Below are positions 26,763 to 37,300 of a DNA stretch of 64,000 nt, one piece after another. The notes beneath the pieces are model-generated. The model searched no databases. It was not told the DNA's origin and saw only the letters and a list, made by a program, of their open reading frames with translations. The stretch's first letter is position 1; each line of letters begins with the position of its first letter. The position numbers and the translations under genes were made by a program. The stretch is from Arthrobacter sp. ISL-85 (GTDB lineage: Bacteria > Actinomycetota > Actinomycetes > Actinomycetales > Micrococcaceae), in NCBI RefSeq assembly GCF_018613675.1, contig NZ_JAGGPQ010000011.1, positions 1 through 64,000 on the forward strand, read 5' to 3'.

Positions 26763-27746
26763 ATGACTTTCCCAACCCAACGCCCCCGCCGGCTGCGCAC
26801 CACCCCCGCCATGCGCCGGATGACCGCCGAAACCCGCCTTGCACCTGCCGAACTCATCCTCCCGGCCTTCATCAGGGAGGGACTCACCGAGCCCAACCCC
26901 ATCACGTCCATGCCAGGCGTGGTCCAGCACACCACCGACAGCCTGAAGCGGGCCGCCGCCGAGGCCGTTGAGCTCGGCCTGGGCGGGATCATGCTGTTCG
27001 GCATTCCGGAGACCCGCGACGCAGAGGGGAGCGCCTCACTCGATCCCGAGGGCGTGCTGAACAAGGCCATCCGGGACGTCCGCGCGGAAGTGGGCGACGA
27101 CCTGGTGATCATGAGCGACGTCTGCCTGGACGAATTCACCGACCACGGCCACTGCGGAGTGCTCGACGCCGACGGTTACGTGGACAACGACCGCACCGTG
27201 GAGATCTACGCCAGGATGGCCGTGGCGCAGGCAGAGGCCGGCGCCCACATGCTGGGCCCATCCGGGATGATGGACGGCCAGATCGCAGCCATCCGCTCAG
27301 CGCTGGATGAGGCCGGCCACGTCAACACGTCCGTTATCGCGTACTCCGCGAAGTACGCCTCCGCGTTTTATGGACCTTTCCGGGAAGCAGTGGACTCCCA
27401 GCTCAAGGGTGACCGGCGGACGTACCAGATGGATGCCGGCAACCGCACCGAGGCGCTGCGCGAGGTGGAACTGGACCTGGCCGAGGGTGCCGACATCATC
27501 ATGGTCAAGCCGGCCATGAGCTACCTGGACATCGTGGCAGACGTTGCCGCCATGAGCCCGGTGCCCGTGTCCGCTTACCAGATCTCCGGCGAATACGCCA
27601 TGATCGAGGCCGCCGCCGCCAACGGATGGATCGACCGCCGCGCCGCCATCACGGAGTCCGTGCTGGGCATCCGGCGCGCGGGGGCCCACACAGTCCTCAC
27701 TTACTGGGCGGCCGAACTGGCCGGCTGGCTGAAGGAATCCCGGTGA
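26763..27746 (+). CDS. hemB: Delta-aminolevulinic acid dehydratase (porphobilinogen synthase)
   Basis: A 327-residue TIM-barrel enzyme that condenses two 5-aminolevulinate molecules. Both Schiff-base lysines are visible ([15 protein letters not shown] and [11 protein letters not shown]). The metal-loop sequence is [20 protein letters not shown], with the pattern of a Zn-deficient or Mg/Zn mixed type: two cysteines rather than the three of zinc enzymes. SGMMDGQI and YQISGEYAM are also conserved. ATG 26763 follows hemD after 47 nt. Its stop overlaps the next gene by 4 nt. Confidence 0.96.
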   Translation: MTFPTQRPRRLRTTPAMRRMTAETRLAPAELILPAFIREGLTEPNPITSMPGVVQHTTDSLKRAAAEAVELGLGGIMLFGIPETRDAEGSASLDPEGVLNKAIRDVRAEVGDDLVIMSDVCLDEFTDHGHCGVLDADGYVDNDRTVEIYARMAVAQAEAGAHMLGPSGMMDGQIAAIRSALDEAGHVNTSVIAYSAKYASAFYGPFREAVDSQLKGDRRTYQMDAGNRTEALREVELDLAEGADIIMVKPAMSYLDIVADVAAMSPVPVSAYQISGEYAMIEAAAANGWIDRRAAITESVLGIRRAGAHTVLTYWAAELAGWLKESR

Positions 27747-28816
27747 CCGATTCTTCCGCCCCGCCAACCGCACCTGTGGGGGAGGGCCGCATCCTTCTCG
27801 GACTGAACACCTTTGGAGACATTGGTGCGAATCCGGACGGCAGCCCGCAACCTCATGCCCAGGTCCTGCGCCAGCTGCTGGAACAGGCGGAACTCGCGGA
27901 TGCCGTCGGCCTCCATGCCTTCGGCGTGGGGGAGCACCACCGCAAGGATTACGCCGTCTCGGCGCCGGAAGTCTTCCTGGCCGCCGCCGCGGCGCGTACG
28001 TCCAGCATCCGGCTGGGCTCCGCCGTGACGGTTCTCAGTTCGGACGATCCCATCAGGGTGTTCCAGCGCTTTGCCACGGTGGACGCCATCTCCAACGGCC
28101 GGGCCGAAGTGATGCTGGGCCGCGGATCGTTCGTGGAGTCCTTCCCGCTGTTCGGCCTGGACCTGGCGGATTATGAGGTGCTGTTCGAGGAGAAACTCGA
28201 GCTGTTCGACAAGGTGCGGGCGCAAAAGCCAGTGCATTGGGAAGGCCGCACCCGGCCAGCCCTGCACGGGCTGAGCGTCTACCCGCCGTTGGAACAGCAC
28301 CTGCTGCCCACATGGATTGGCGTGGGCGGCACGCCGGAATCGGTGCTCCGCTGCGCCCAGTTCGGGTACCCGATCATCTTTGCCATCATCGGCGGCCAGC
28401 CGCGGAGCTTCCGCCCCCTGGCCGATCTCTACCGCGAGGCGATGGGCAAGTACGGACACCCGATGCAGCAGATCGCCACCCATTCGCCCGGGCACGTGGC
28501 CGACACGGATGAACAGGCCCGGGAAGAGCTGTTCCCGCACTGGCTTGCGCTGCGGAACCGGCTGGGAGCCGAACGCGGGTGGGGTCCGGCCGGACGCGGT
28601 GAGTTCGATGCCCTCTGCTCCACAGAGGGCGCCCTGTACGTCGGATCACCGGAAACGGTGGCGCAAAAAATCGTCCGGCTGAAACGGAACCTGGGCGTGG
28701 ACCGCTTCGACCTGAAGTACAGCAACGGTCCGCTGCCGCACGCAGCCATGATGCGTTCGATCGAACTGATGGGCACGGCAGTGGCGCCCAGGGTGGCAGA
28801 GCTGCTCGTCGGCTGA
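27743..28816 (+). CDS. LLM-class (luciferase-like) flavin-dependent oxidoreductase
   Basis: A 357-residue bacterial-luciferase-fold protein from GTG 27743. Typical segments: [86 protein letters not shown] and [13 protein letters not shown]. These bind FMN or F420 and a small substrate; the substrate cannot be told from sequence. It is translationally coupled to hemB and lies 44 nt before hemL, embedded in the heme operon. A role in tetrapyrrole metabolism or in protection is possible but is only a context inference. Confidence 0.88.
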   Translation: MTDSSAPPTAPVGEGRILLGLNTFGDIGANPDGSPQPHAQVLRQLLEQAELADAVGLHAFGVGEHHRKDYAVSAPEVFLAAAAARTSSIRLGSAVTVLSSDDPIRVFQRFATVDAISNGRAEVMLGRGSFVESFPLFGLDLADYEVLFEEKLELFDKVRAQKPVHWEGRTRPALHGLSVYPPLEQHLLPTWIGVGGTPESVLRCAQFGYPIIFAIIGGQPRSFRPLADLYREAMGKYGHPMQQIATHSPGHVADTDEQAREELFPHWLALRNRLGAERGWGPAGRGEFDALCSTEGALYVGSPETVAQKIVRLKRNLGVDRFDLKYSNGPLPHAAMMRSIELMGTAVAPRVAELLVG

Positions 28817-28860
28817 TCGGGCTACCTGAGCTTTACCCGCTACCTGAGAGAATAGGAACC

Positions 28861-30192
28861 ATGACTTCCAGTAATCCTCGCAATGAGGCGCTCTTCGACC
28901 GTGCCCGCCAGTTGATGCCCGGCGGCGTCAACTCGCCGGTCCGCGCCTTCGGCTCCGTGGGCGGGACACCGCGCTTCATGGTCTCCGCCAAGGGGCCGTA
29001 CCTGACAGATGCCGACGGCAAGGAATACGTGGACCTGGTCTGCTCCTGGGGCCCGGCCCTGCTGGGCCATGCCCACCCGGCCGTGCTCGATGCGGTCCAC
29101 GCCGCCGTGGACCGCGGTCTCTCCTTTGGTGCTTCAACCCCGGATGAGGCAAACCTGGCCGCCATCGTCCAGGAACGCGTCCCCGCCGTCGAACGCCTCA
29201 GGATGGTGTCCACCGGAACCGAAGCCACCATGACTGCGGTCCGGCTGGCCCGCGGGTTCACCGGCCGCAACCTCATCATCAAGTTTGCCGGCTGCTACCA
29301 CGGCCACCTTGACGGACTCCTGGCAGCTGCCGGCTCCGGCCTGGCGACCCTCGCGCTGCCCGGCTCCGCCGGCGTCACCGAAGCGACCGCAGCTGAGACG
29401 CTGGTGCTGCCCTATAACGACCTTGCTGCCGTCAAGGAAGCGTTTGCCGTGCACGGCCCGAACATCGCTGCGGTGATCACCGAGGCTGCGCCTGCCAACA
29501 TGGGCGTGGTAACCCCTGCCGAGGGATTCAACCTGGGGCTCTCGCAGATCACCCGGGAGTACGGCGCGCTCCTCATCGTCGACGAGGTCCTGACCGGCTT
29601 CCGTACCGGCTACTCCGGCTACTGGGGCCTCACCGGCGGTGCGCCGGATGCCGAGGACCCGTGGACCCCCGATTTGCTCACCTTCGGCAAGGTCATCGGC
29701 GGCGGCATGCCGACGGCGGCCCTTGGCGGACGGGCCGACGTCATGGACTACCTGGCTCCCACCGGCCCGGTCTACCAGGCCGGCACCCTTTCCGGGAACC
29801 CGGTGGCCATGGCCGCCGGCGTGGCCACCCTGAGCAACGCCACCCGCGACGTCTACTCCTTCATCGACGTCCGGTCGCTGGAACTGTCATCAGCTGTCTC
29901 CAACGCGTTGGATGCCGCGGGTGTTGACCACTCCATCCAGTTCGCCGGAAACCTCTTCTCGGTGGCCTTCGGGACGTCGGCCAACGGCGTCCACAACTAC
30001 GCGGACGCCCAGGCGCAGGAAACGTTCCGCTACGCGCCGTTCTTCCACTCCATGCTGGAGTCGGGGGTCTACCTGCCGCCGTCGGTCTTCGAGGCCTGGT
30101 TCCTCTCCGCCGCCCACGACGATGCCGCCATGAACCGGATCTACGACGCCCTTCCCGCGGCAGCCAAGGCCGCTGCCGCCGCGCAGGGTTAA
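28861..30192 (+). CDS. hemL: Glutamate-1-semialdehyde 2,1-aminomutase
   Basis: A 443-residue PLP enzyme that converts glutamate-1-semialdehyde to 5-aminolevulinate. Motifs: [16 protein letters not shown] at the N-terminus, [36 protein letters not shown], and the PLP lysine about residue 277 in [15 protein letters not shown]. The typical GTLSGNP motif follows. It is the last gene of the heme operon, just before a large terminator, and partners with HemA encoded at the other end of the locus. Confidence 0.97.
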   Translation: MTSSNPRNEALFDRARQLMPGGVNSPVRAFGSVGGTPRFMVSAKGPYLTDADGKEYVDLVCSWGPALLGHAHPAVLDAVHAAVDRGLSFGASTPDEANLAAIVQERVPAVERLRMVSTGTEATMTAVRLARGFTGRNLIIKFAGCYHGHLDGLLAAAGSGLATLALPGSAGVTEATAAETLVLPYNDLAAVKEAFAVHGPNIAAVITEAAPANMGVVTPAEGFNLGLSQITREYGALLIVDEVLTGFRTGYSGYWGLTGGAPDAEDPWTPDLLTFGKVIGGGMPTAALGGRADVMDYLAPTGPVYQAGTLSGNPVAMAAGVATLSNATRDVYSFIDVRSLELSSAVSNALDAAGVDHSIQFAGNLFSVAFGTSANGVHNYADAQAQETFRYAPFFHSMLESGVYLPPSVFEAWFLSAAHDDAAMNRIYDALPAAAKAAAAAQG

Positions 30193-30295
30193 GGCCGCGC
30201 GCAAGGCACGTCCCGCCGTCGTCCGTTCGCCGCGAAGTGGCACTTAACCGCAGTCCCATGCACGGGTATTGCCGTTCAGTGTCATCCCGTGGAAA

Positions 30296-30342
30296 CAAAA
30301 GGAAATCCCCGCCTGCAGGCTGCAGGCGGGGATTTCCTTTTG
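30296..30342. terminator. Very strong bidirectional terminator between hemL and the ABC transporter operon
   Basis: A 22-bp perfect stem (30296-30317 with 30321-30342; core GAAATCCCCGCCTGCA) with a 3-nt loop GGC. Outer A-T pairs provide U-tracts in both directions. Confidence 0.92.
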
Positions 30343-30353
30343 CGCTTCGGTTG

Positions 30354-31091
30354 CTACAGGACGTCCGAGAGGAAGCCCTTGAGCCGGTCAGTCCTTGGCT
30401 CGGTGAAGAGCTGTTCAGGCGGCCCGGACTCCACCACTACGCCGGCATCCATAAACGTCACGGCGTCGGAGACGTTGCGGGAGAAGCCCATCTCATGGGT
30501 TACCACCACCATGGTCATGCCGCCCTTCGCCAGGTCCGTCATCAGTGCCAGGACGCCCTTGACCAGTTCGGGGTCCAGGGCAGAGGTAGCCTCGTCGAAG
30601 AACATGACCTCAGGGTTCATGGCCAGCGCGCGGGCGATGGCCACCCGCTGCTGCTGGCCGCCGGAGAGGTTGGCCGGGCGGGAATCCGCCTTGTGCTTCA
30701 GGCCGACCAGGTCCAGTTGCTCCAGGGCCTGGGCGCGGGCCTGGTCTTTCGGGAGCTTCCGCAGCTTCTGCAGCGCCAGGGAAACGTTTTCCACCACCGT
30801 CTTGTGCGGGAACAGGTTGAACTGCTGGAACACCATGCCGATCCTGCGGCGGAGCTCGTCAGGGTTGTCCTTCAGCACCGAACGGCCGTCCAGCAGGATG
30901 TCCCCTTGGTCGGGTTCGATCAGCCGGTTCATGACCCGCAGCAGGGTTGACTTGCCGGAACCCGACGGTCCAATAACGGACGCCGTGGTGCCTTGCGGAA
31001 CGTGCAGGTCGATGCCCCGCAGGACGTGGTTGCTCCCGAAGGAAAGGTGGATATTCTTGGCGCTCAGTGTTCCGGATGCGAACTCGCTCAT
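30354..31091 (-). CDS. Polar amino acid ABC transporter, ATP-binding protein (GlnQ-like)
   Basis: A 245-residue ATPase with Walker [11 protein letters not shown]-loop ([13 protein letters not shown]), signature [15 protein letters not shown], Walker [14 protein letters not shown] and the H-loop VTHEMG. The [10 protein letters not shown] and SALDPELV sequences place it in the polar amino-acid (GlnQ/HisP) subfamily. Its ATG overlaps the permease stop by 4 nt. It is the last gene of a three-gene importer operon, ending at the terminator shared with hemL. Confidence 0.95.
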   Translation of the reverse strand: MSEFASGTLSAKNIHLSFGSNHVLRGIDLHVPQGTTASVIGPSGSGKSTLLRVMNRLIEPDQGDILLDGRSVLKDNPDELRRRIGMVFQQFNLFPHKTVVENVSLALQKLRKLPKDQARAQALEQLDLVGLKHKADSRPANLSGGQQQRVAIARALAMNPEVMFFDEATSALDPELVKGVLALMTDLAKGGMTMVVVTHEMGFSRNVSDAVTFMDAGVVVESGPPEQLFTEPRTDRLKGFLSDVL

Positions 31092-31852
31092 GCCTGGGCT
31101 CCCTTTCCAACGACGGCTGCGGCATCGTCCGGTTCTTTCTTTTCGGGCCGGCCGTTGCGGAGGCGCCGGTCGATCCAGTTCACGAAGTGCGTCAATGGAA
31201 CGGTGAGCACCAGGTAGAACACTGCTGCCGCCACGTAGGGCGAAAGGTTGCCGGTGGTGGACGCCGCATCCTTGCCGATCTGGAAAATTTCCCGCTCGGT
31301 GGCCAGCAGGCCCAGGAGGAAGACCAGGGACGACTCCTTGATCAGCGCAATGAACTGGTTGACCAGTGCAGGAAGCACCCGGCGGATGCCCTGGGGAACA
31401 ACTACGAGGCGCATGGACGCGCCGTAGCCGAACCCCAGGGCACGTGATGCCTCGAGTTGTCCCTTGTCGACGCTCTGGATGCCGGACCGGAAGATCTCGC
31501 CGATGTAGGCGCCGGACATCAAGGAAAGGGCCGCGACAGCCATGGGATAGGGGCTGGTGGAACCGGTCAGTTCACGAATGATCGGCCCGAACCCGAACCC
31601 GATGACCAGGATGGTCAGGACGGGCGGAAGACCGCGAAGGATGTCGGTGTAGACCCGTGCCACCCAGCGCGCTGCTGCGTTCCGGGAGATCCCCATCAGG
31701 GCGAGCAGCATTCCCAGGGCGGTCCCGATGATGCCCGAAATGATGGCCAGCACGAGGGTGTTCGGCAAACCGACGGCGAACATCTTGGGGATGACTTCGC
31801 CCATCGCCTTCCAGTCAAGGAAGGTGTCAGCGAGTTGCTTGAGGATATCCAT
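31088..31852 (-). CDS. Polar amino acid ABC transporter, permease
   Basis: A 254-residue inner-membrane protein with about five hydrophobic segments and the EAA loop [35 protein letters not shown] that contacts the ATPase. The sequence [20 protein letters not shown] is typical of HisM/GlnP/YecS-type permeases. It starts at ATG 31852, 12 nt after the binding-protein gene, and overlaps the ATPase gene. As a single permease gene it should form a homodimer. The C-terminal tail ([15 protein letters not shown]) is charged and cytoplasmic. Confidence 0.94.
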   Translation of the reverse strand: MDILKQLADTFLDWKAMGEVIPKMFAVGLPNTLVLAIISGIIGTALGMLLALMGISRNAAARWVARVYTDILRGLPPVLTILVIGFGFGPIIRELTGSTSPYPMAVAALSLMSGAYIGEIFRSGIQSVDKGQLEASRALGFGYGASMRLVVVPQGIRRVLPALVNQFIALIKESSLVFLLGLLATEREIFQIGKDAASTTGNLSPYVAAAVFYLVLTVPLTHFVNWIDRRLRNGRPEKKEPDDAAAVVGKGAQA

Positions 31853-31864
31853 GGAACGCCCTGG

Positions 31865-32818
31865 TTACTTGGCTGCCGGGATCTGGACAGCCTTGCTGCC
31901 CGGCTTCCAGCCCTGGGGGGTCTGGTCGGCGACGGTGGGGCGGTCCTTGTACCATTCCGACGTCAGCTTGGTCCAGGTTCCGTCGGCGATGACCGCGTCA
32001 AGGCCGGAGTTAAGCGCGTCGATCAGCGGCTGGTTGTCCTTGTTCACTGCGTAGGCGGTGAAGTTCTGGGTGTTTACAACCTTTTCGGCGATCTTGGTGT
32101 TGTCGCCTTCCTTGACCTGCCCGGTGGCCTGCTGGGACGGGGCCACCCAGGCGTCGATCTGCCCGTTCTTCACATTGCCGTAAACGGTGTTGTAGTCCGG
32201 GAAGCGGACAGGCTCCAGCTTGAGGGTGTTGGTCACGTAGTCGTCCTGCACGGTGCCCTGGACGACGCCGATGCGGACCCCGTCCTTGAGGTCGGCGAAG
32301 CCGTTGACCTTGGAGCCGTTCTTGGTGACGACAGCCATGTAGCCGAAGTCATAACCATTGGTGAAGCCAACGGTCTTGCGGCGGGCGTCGGTGGTGGAGA
32401 TCGAGGAGGATCCGACGTCGAACTGCTTGTTGGCCACCTGGGAGAGCAGGGCGGAGAAGTCGGTGGAGGCAAACTCAACCTTGAGGCCCAGCTTGTCACC
32501 GATGGCGCGCAGCAGTTCGTTGTCGTAGCCGGTGAACTTGCCGGAGGGGTCGATGAAGATGTTGGGCGGGGCGTCCGAAAGGGTTCCCACACGCAAGGTG
32601 CCCTCGGTGATGAGGCCAAGCTTGGTCTTATCGATCTTGTCGACCGGGGTGACGCTGGCAGTGGTGTACTTGTCCAGCGTCTGCTGGTCGCTGCCCTTCA
32701 GGGCGTCCGTGGGGGTGCCGCTGGGCTGGGAAGACCCTCCGCCGCAGGCCGCGAGGGAAACAGCGAGGGCAAGTGCAACGGGAGCGGTAGTGAGCCACTT
32801 CATCGCTTTGATTTTCAT
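31865..32818 (-). CDS. Amino acid ABC transporter substrate-binding lipoprotein
   Basis: A 317-residue lipoprotein from ATG 32818. The signal peptide ends in lipobox LAAC with Cys25 as the acylated residue. The mature part is a family-3 periplasmic-type binding protein: LRVGTLSDAPPNIFIDPSGKFTGYDNELLRAIGDKLGLKVEF, then the DVGSSSISTTDARRKTVGFTNGYD segment, and a second lobe with IGVVQGTVQDDYV. Ligand is probably a polar amino acid, not identifiable more closely. It is the first gene of the operon; frame upstream of the ATG is intergenic. Confidence 0.94.
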   Translation of the reverse strand: MKIKAMKWLTTAPVALALAVSLAACGGGSSQPSGTPTDALKGSDQQTLDKYTTASVTPVDKIDKTKLGLITEGTLRVGTLSDAPPNIFIDPSGKFTGYDNELLRAIGDKLGLKVEFASTDFSALLSQVANKQFDVGSSSISTTDARRKTVGFTNGYDFGYMAVVTKNGSKVNGFADLKDGVRIGVVQGTVQDDYVTNTLKLEPVRFPDYNTVYGNVKNGQIDAWVAPSQQATGQVKEGDNTKIAEKVVNTQNFTAYAVNKDNQPLIDALNSGLDAVIADGTWTKLTSEWYKDRPTVADQTPQGWKPGSKAVQIPAAK

Positions 32819-33146
32819 CAGGTTGTCACTTTCATGTGAGTCGTAAAGTCGACCGGGCCGCTGGGCAGCGCGTGGCGCCCGGTACCTGCCCGGAGCTGGT
32901 CCAGCTGTCCGGGGCAGGGGTGGCCGCAAAACTTTATTGTCTCACCTGGGCGAATACCGGTAGCGGGATGAAGAATCTAGAAGCCCTGAGCGTCCAGACC
33001 GAATATTGTCTCCTGGGGAGGCGGCTACAGCACGCAGGTGCAGGGTCGTGGCCCGGTGCGAGCGAACGATGCCCTTGTTGGGACCCTGGGATTTATTAAC
33101 CGGCGTGACTGTGACATGTCTCCCACTAAGGGCGTGCCGCAGCGTC
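32819..33146. other. 328-bp intergenic region upstream of the amino-acid transporter
   Basis: No credible gene. It should contain the promoter of the transporter operon, read on the minus strand, and the 3' flank of the exonuclease gene. Two direct copies of TATTGTCTC occur at 32935-32943 and 33004-33012, 69 bp apart, in a locally AT-richer setting; these may be operator half-sites. No clear -35/-10 pair or terminator was identified. Confidence 0.5.
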
Positions 33147-33857
33147 CTAGAAGCCACCGGCCGTGGCGTCCTGCGGTGGCAGGACCGGCCAGTCTCCCTC
33201 GATCACGGCGGCCGGCTTCGTCTTGCGGAGGTAGTCCTGGAAGTCCGATGCCTGGCTGACCGCCCAGTCCACCTGAAGTTGGTGCAGCTGGCTGGCCGGC
33301 ATCATCAGCTTGGGGAACTTGCCGGCCATCGCATCCAAAACCCGAAGGGTCGCCAGGGCATCCGCCGCCGACGTGTGTGCGTTGTCCAACACCACACCGT
33401 ACTCTTCGCACAGTGCGGTGAGTGTCCGCTTCCCCTTGCGATAGCGGTCAACCTGCTTGTTCATGATGTAAGGATCCAGGACCGGGAAACGGGAAAGCTG
33501 CGGAATCCCGTACCGGGCGGACTCGGCGGCAAGGACCGTGAAGTCGTAGCTCGCGTTGAACGCGATCACTGGTGTGCCGGAGTCGAACAGCTCCTGCAGG
33601 ACTGCGGCGACTTCGCGCGTGACCTCATGGGCAGGGCGCCCGTCCCGCCTTGCCTGTTCGGTGGTGACGCCGTGGACGTCACTTGCCTCGACGGGTATTT
33701 CCACACCCGGATCGGCCAGCCACTCGTGCTCCTTGATCACCTCACCCTGGTGGTCCACGACGGTGATCGATGCCGTGACGATTCTCGCCGCCCGCGAGTT
33801 GCGCCCGGTGGTTTCCAGGTCGAAGGCCGCACGGGGAAGGGTGTTCCAGGAACTCAT
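33147..33857 (-). CDS. DEDDh 3'-5' exonuclease (DnaQ-like)
   Basis: A 236-residue exonuclease. Exo I FDLETTGRNS (Asp, Glu), Exo II VIAFNASYDFTVL and Exo III HTSAADALATL are all visible, giving the DEDDh metal-binding set. Related to the epsilon proofreading subunit, but as a separate small protein its role is likely in DNA repair or RNA turnover. An about 60-residue C-terminal extension follows the exonuclease fold. ATG 33857 is the start. It is divergent from the alkyltransferase-like gene, with about 60 bp between them. Confidence 0.9.
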   Translation of the reverse strand: MSSWNTLPRAAFDLETTGRNSRAARIVTASITVVDHQGEVIKEHEWLADPGVEIPVEASDVHGVTTEQARRDGRPAHEVTREVAAVLQELFDSGTPVIAFNASYDFTVLAAESARYGIPQLSRFPVLDPYIMNKQVDRYRKGKRTLTALCEEYGVVLDNAHTSAADALATLRVLDAMAGKFPKLMMPASQLHQLQVDWAVSQASDFQDYLRKTKPAAVIEGDWPVLPPQDATAGGF

Positions 33858-33920
33858 GCTTCAACGCTACGTGGACCCACCGACAATTCGGTGGAACGCC
33901 ACTGCGGCTAGATTGGATCA

Positions 33921-34337
33921 ATGCGGAATGAGTACGTCCAGGCGGTCCTGGCTGTCGTGAGGCTGGTGCCGGCAGGGGCGGCCGTATCGTATGGGGACGT
34001 CGCGGAGCTCCTGGGATCGGGCGGCCCGCGGCAAGTCGGTTCCGTCATGAGCCACTACGGAGGCGACGTCCCCTGGTGGCGCGTCCTGAAAGCCAGCGGC
34101 CACGCGCCTCCGGGACACGAAGCCGAGGCCCTGCTCCTTTACCTTGAGGAAGGCACTCCGCTGGTTGGTGACTACGGTTCGTATATCCGGACCGGGGACG
34201 GGCGGTGGCGGGTTGATCTGGCTGCCGCCCGCTGGGCACCCACGGACGAGGATTTTGAAAGTATTGACACAGTCGCCGAGGAATTGGAGCGTCGGCTCCA
34301 CAGCTTGTCGGTGCCTGATGATGGAATGATTGTGTGA
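33921..34337 (+). CDS. Alkyltransferase-like protein (ATL, MGMT family without catalytic Cys)
   Basis: A 138-residue protein with the DNA-binding fold of O6-alkylguanine methyltransferases (LVPAGAAVSYGDVAELL, PRQVGSVMSHYGGDVPWWRVLKASG). The PCHR active-site motif is PWWR at residues 51-54: the acceptor cysteine is Trp52 and the next His is Trp53. It therefore cannot transfer alkyl groups. Family members flip and bind O6-alkylguanine and recruit nucleotide excision repair. The C-terminal ~40 residues are an acidic extension. Its stop overlaps the adnA start (GTGA), so it is translationally coupled to the AdnAB helicase-nuclease, an unusual pairing for a damage sensor. Confidence 0.9.
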   Translation: MRNEYVQAVLAVVRLVPAGAAVSYGDVAELLGSGGPRQVGSVMSHYGGDVPWWRVLKASGHAPPGHEAEALLLYLEEGTPLVGDYGSYIRTGDGRWRVDLAAARWAPTDEDFESIDTVAEELERRLHSLSVPDDGMIV

Positions 34338-37300
34338 CCGTAACAATTCCTTTGACCAGCCCCCGGGACCCGCACCGGCAGGAACCGGAGGCGGGCCGAA
34401 AACCGGCTTCCACCACTGGCCCGGGAAACCCGGACGGCAGCGCCCGGCCGGTCACCCCCGCCCTTCGGTTGCTGCCGCCACGGCGGGTGCACGCGGAACC
34501 ACTCCGGCTTACACCGGACCAGCAGGCAGCGGTTGACGTCTCCCAAGGCTCCGGACCAGTCCTGGTTCCCGGTGCGCCGGGCACGGGAAAGACCACCGTC
34601 CTCGTCGAGGCCGCTGTCCAGCGGGTCTTCCGCGACGGTGTCGACCCCGAACACATGCTGATTCTTGCGCCCACCCGTCTGGCTGCCGATTTCCTGCGGG
34701 ACCGTTTCACTGCCCGCCTGGACAGGAGCCTCAGCACCACTCCGGCCAGGACGTGGGCCTCCTACGCATTCGACCTGATCCGCCGTGCCAAGGCTGAAGG
34801 CGCCATGCCGCTGTCCAGGCCACCCCGCCTGCTGTCAGGCCCGGAGCAGGACCTCATCATCAAGGAGCTCCTCGAGGGCCACCGGCTGCCCGGACTGGAA
34901 CTGCCATGGCCGTCCGATCTTGATGGCGCCCTGGAGACCAGGGGCTTCCGCCAGGAGGTGCGGCAACTCTTTGACCGCATCATTGAATCGGGCCGCACGG
35001 CGGAGGACCTCGCGCAGCTGGCGGATTCCTGCGGCCGGCCGGACTGGAAAGCCGCAGCAGGCCTCTACGCGGAATACCGGGACGTCCTTGACCTGCGGAT
35101 GCCCGAAGCTTTCGACCCCGCCGGGATCATCACGGCTGCACGGCAGATCTTCCAGGATGTGCCGGAGTTCCTCGCGGCCGAACGCGCGAGGCTGCAGGTT
35201 GTCCTGGTGGACGATATCCAGGAAGCGAACCCGGCCATTTTCGAGTTACTGGCGGACATCGCCGCGGGAAAAGACTGCTACGTAACGTCGTCGCCGGACA
35301 CCGTGGTCCAGGGGTTCCGGGGAGCCCGGCCGGATTTGGTGGCTGAACTGCCCCTGCTGTTGTCAGCCCAGGCACCTGTCCTCGAGCGTCCGCTGTGGCA
35401 TGCCCATGGCATGGCGCCGGCTGTGGCAGAGGCGTGGCTGAACGTCGCGGGCCGCATCTCACAGCGGGCAGGCGGGCAACTGGCACGCCGCCTCACACAG
35501 CCCGGACAGGACGATAAGCCCGGCAGCGTTGAGGCCCATCTGGTCCCTACTCCAGTTCACGAGCTCCGGTATGTTGCCCAGCGGATCCTGGACCAGCACA
35601 TAAACCACAACCGCGACCTGGCGGACATCGCAGTCATCGTGCGCAACGGCGGCCAGGTCAGCGAGTTGCAACGCTATTTGTCCGGACAGGGCATTCCCGT
35701 GCGGGTGCCCGTGGCTGAATCCGCGGTCCGGGACGAGGTGGCTGTCCGTCCGCTCCTCGATGCTTACGCCATCGCGCTGGATCCGGAGCTTTTGACCCCC
35801 GAGGCTGCGGTGTCCCTTCTCACCTCCCGGATCGGAGGTGCCACCTCCATTGAGCTGCGCAGGCTGCGGCAATCGTTGCGGCGGGAAGAACTCCTGGGCG
35901 GCGGGGGCCGCGCCAGTGATGCGCTTTTGGTCCAGGCCCTGCTGGAGCCGGGCGCGCTTGGCACGTTGGGGATCGAAGGCCGCGCCGCCAGGCGCACGGC
36001 CCGGATGATCCGTGCGGGGCGGGAGGCAGCCGGACTGCCGGGTGCCAATGCCGAGACGGTGCTGTGGGCCCTCTGGGACTCAACGGGGCTGTCCCCGGCC
36101 TGGACCGAGGCAGCCTTGGCGGGAGGACCGCAGGGAGCCCGGGCTGACCGCGACCTTGACGCCATGATGGCGCTTTTCCATACGGCGGAACGCTACGTGG
36201 ACCAGATGCCCGGCGCCGGCCCTGAACAGTTCCTGGAGTATCTCCTGAACCAGGAGCTTCCCATGGACACCCTTGCCGCCCGTGCCCAGCTTGATGATGC
36301 TGTGGAGCTGATGACGCCGGCCAGTGCGGCAGGCCGGGAGTGGCCGGTGGTGATCATCGCCGGGCTGCAGGAGGGGGTGTGGCCCAATACGAGGCTCCGC
36401 GGTGAACTGCTCGGCAGCACCCTGTATGCGGATGCCGTCGAACACGGTCCCGAATATGCCCTCCAGCGTGACCCGCTGAGCCGGTTGCGGGACATCCGCT
36501 ATGACGAACTCCGCAGCTTTTCCACGGCGGTGTCCAGGGCGCGGGAACTGCTGGTCTGTACCGCGGTCTCGTCCGAAGACGAGCAGCCGTCCTCGTTCCT
36601 CGACTTTGTTGCACCCCTGGGACCGGAAGCGGAGGGCCGGGCTTTCACCCAGGTGGAACGGCCCATGACGCTGCGCGCTTTAGTCGCCGAGCTCCGCCAA
36701 CATGCCCAGCTTGACGGCGGGACGCCGCAGGCAGCAGAAGCTGCCAGGGTCCTGGCGCATCTCGCCGTGGCGGAACCTGCCGTGGCCGGAGCACACCCCG
36801 ACAGCTGGTGGGGACTGGCCCCGCTGACCTCCTCCGAAGCGGTGGTGCCGCCGGGGGGAACAGTGTCCGTGTCGCCGTCAAAGGTCGAAACAGTTCAAAA
36901 GTCGCCGTTGGACTGGTTCGTCCAGGCAGCAGGAGGGGAACCTGCCACCGACTTCGCCCGGAGCCTGGGCACCTTGGTGCATGCGATCGCCCAGGACATG
37001 CCGGACGCCTCCGGGTCCGAGTACGTTGCTGAACTGGTGCGGCGCTGGCCCGCCCTCGGCATGAAGGACAATTGGGAGGGCCGGCTGGACTTCCAGCGCG
37101 CTGAAACGATGGTGCGGAAGCTGGCCCACTATGTACTCGTCATGAGAAGTGAAGGCCGCAGCCTGCTGGGCGTTGAGCAGGACTTCGAAGTGGCGCTTGG
37201 GCAGGTGGCGGTGGACGAAGCCTCGCCGCGGGAGGCGGTACTCCGCGGCCAGGTGGACCGGTTGGAAATCGACGGCGAAGGCCGGCTGGTGGTGGTTGAC

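Noticed and set aside
33921..34337. Functional O6-methylguanine methyltransferase
   Set aside because: The catalytic PCHR cysteine is replaced by Trp (PWWR), so it belongs to the alkyltransferase-like group.
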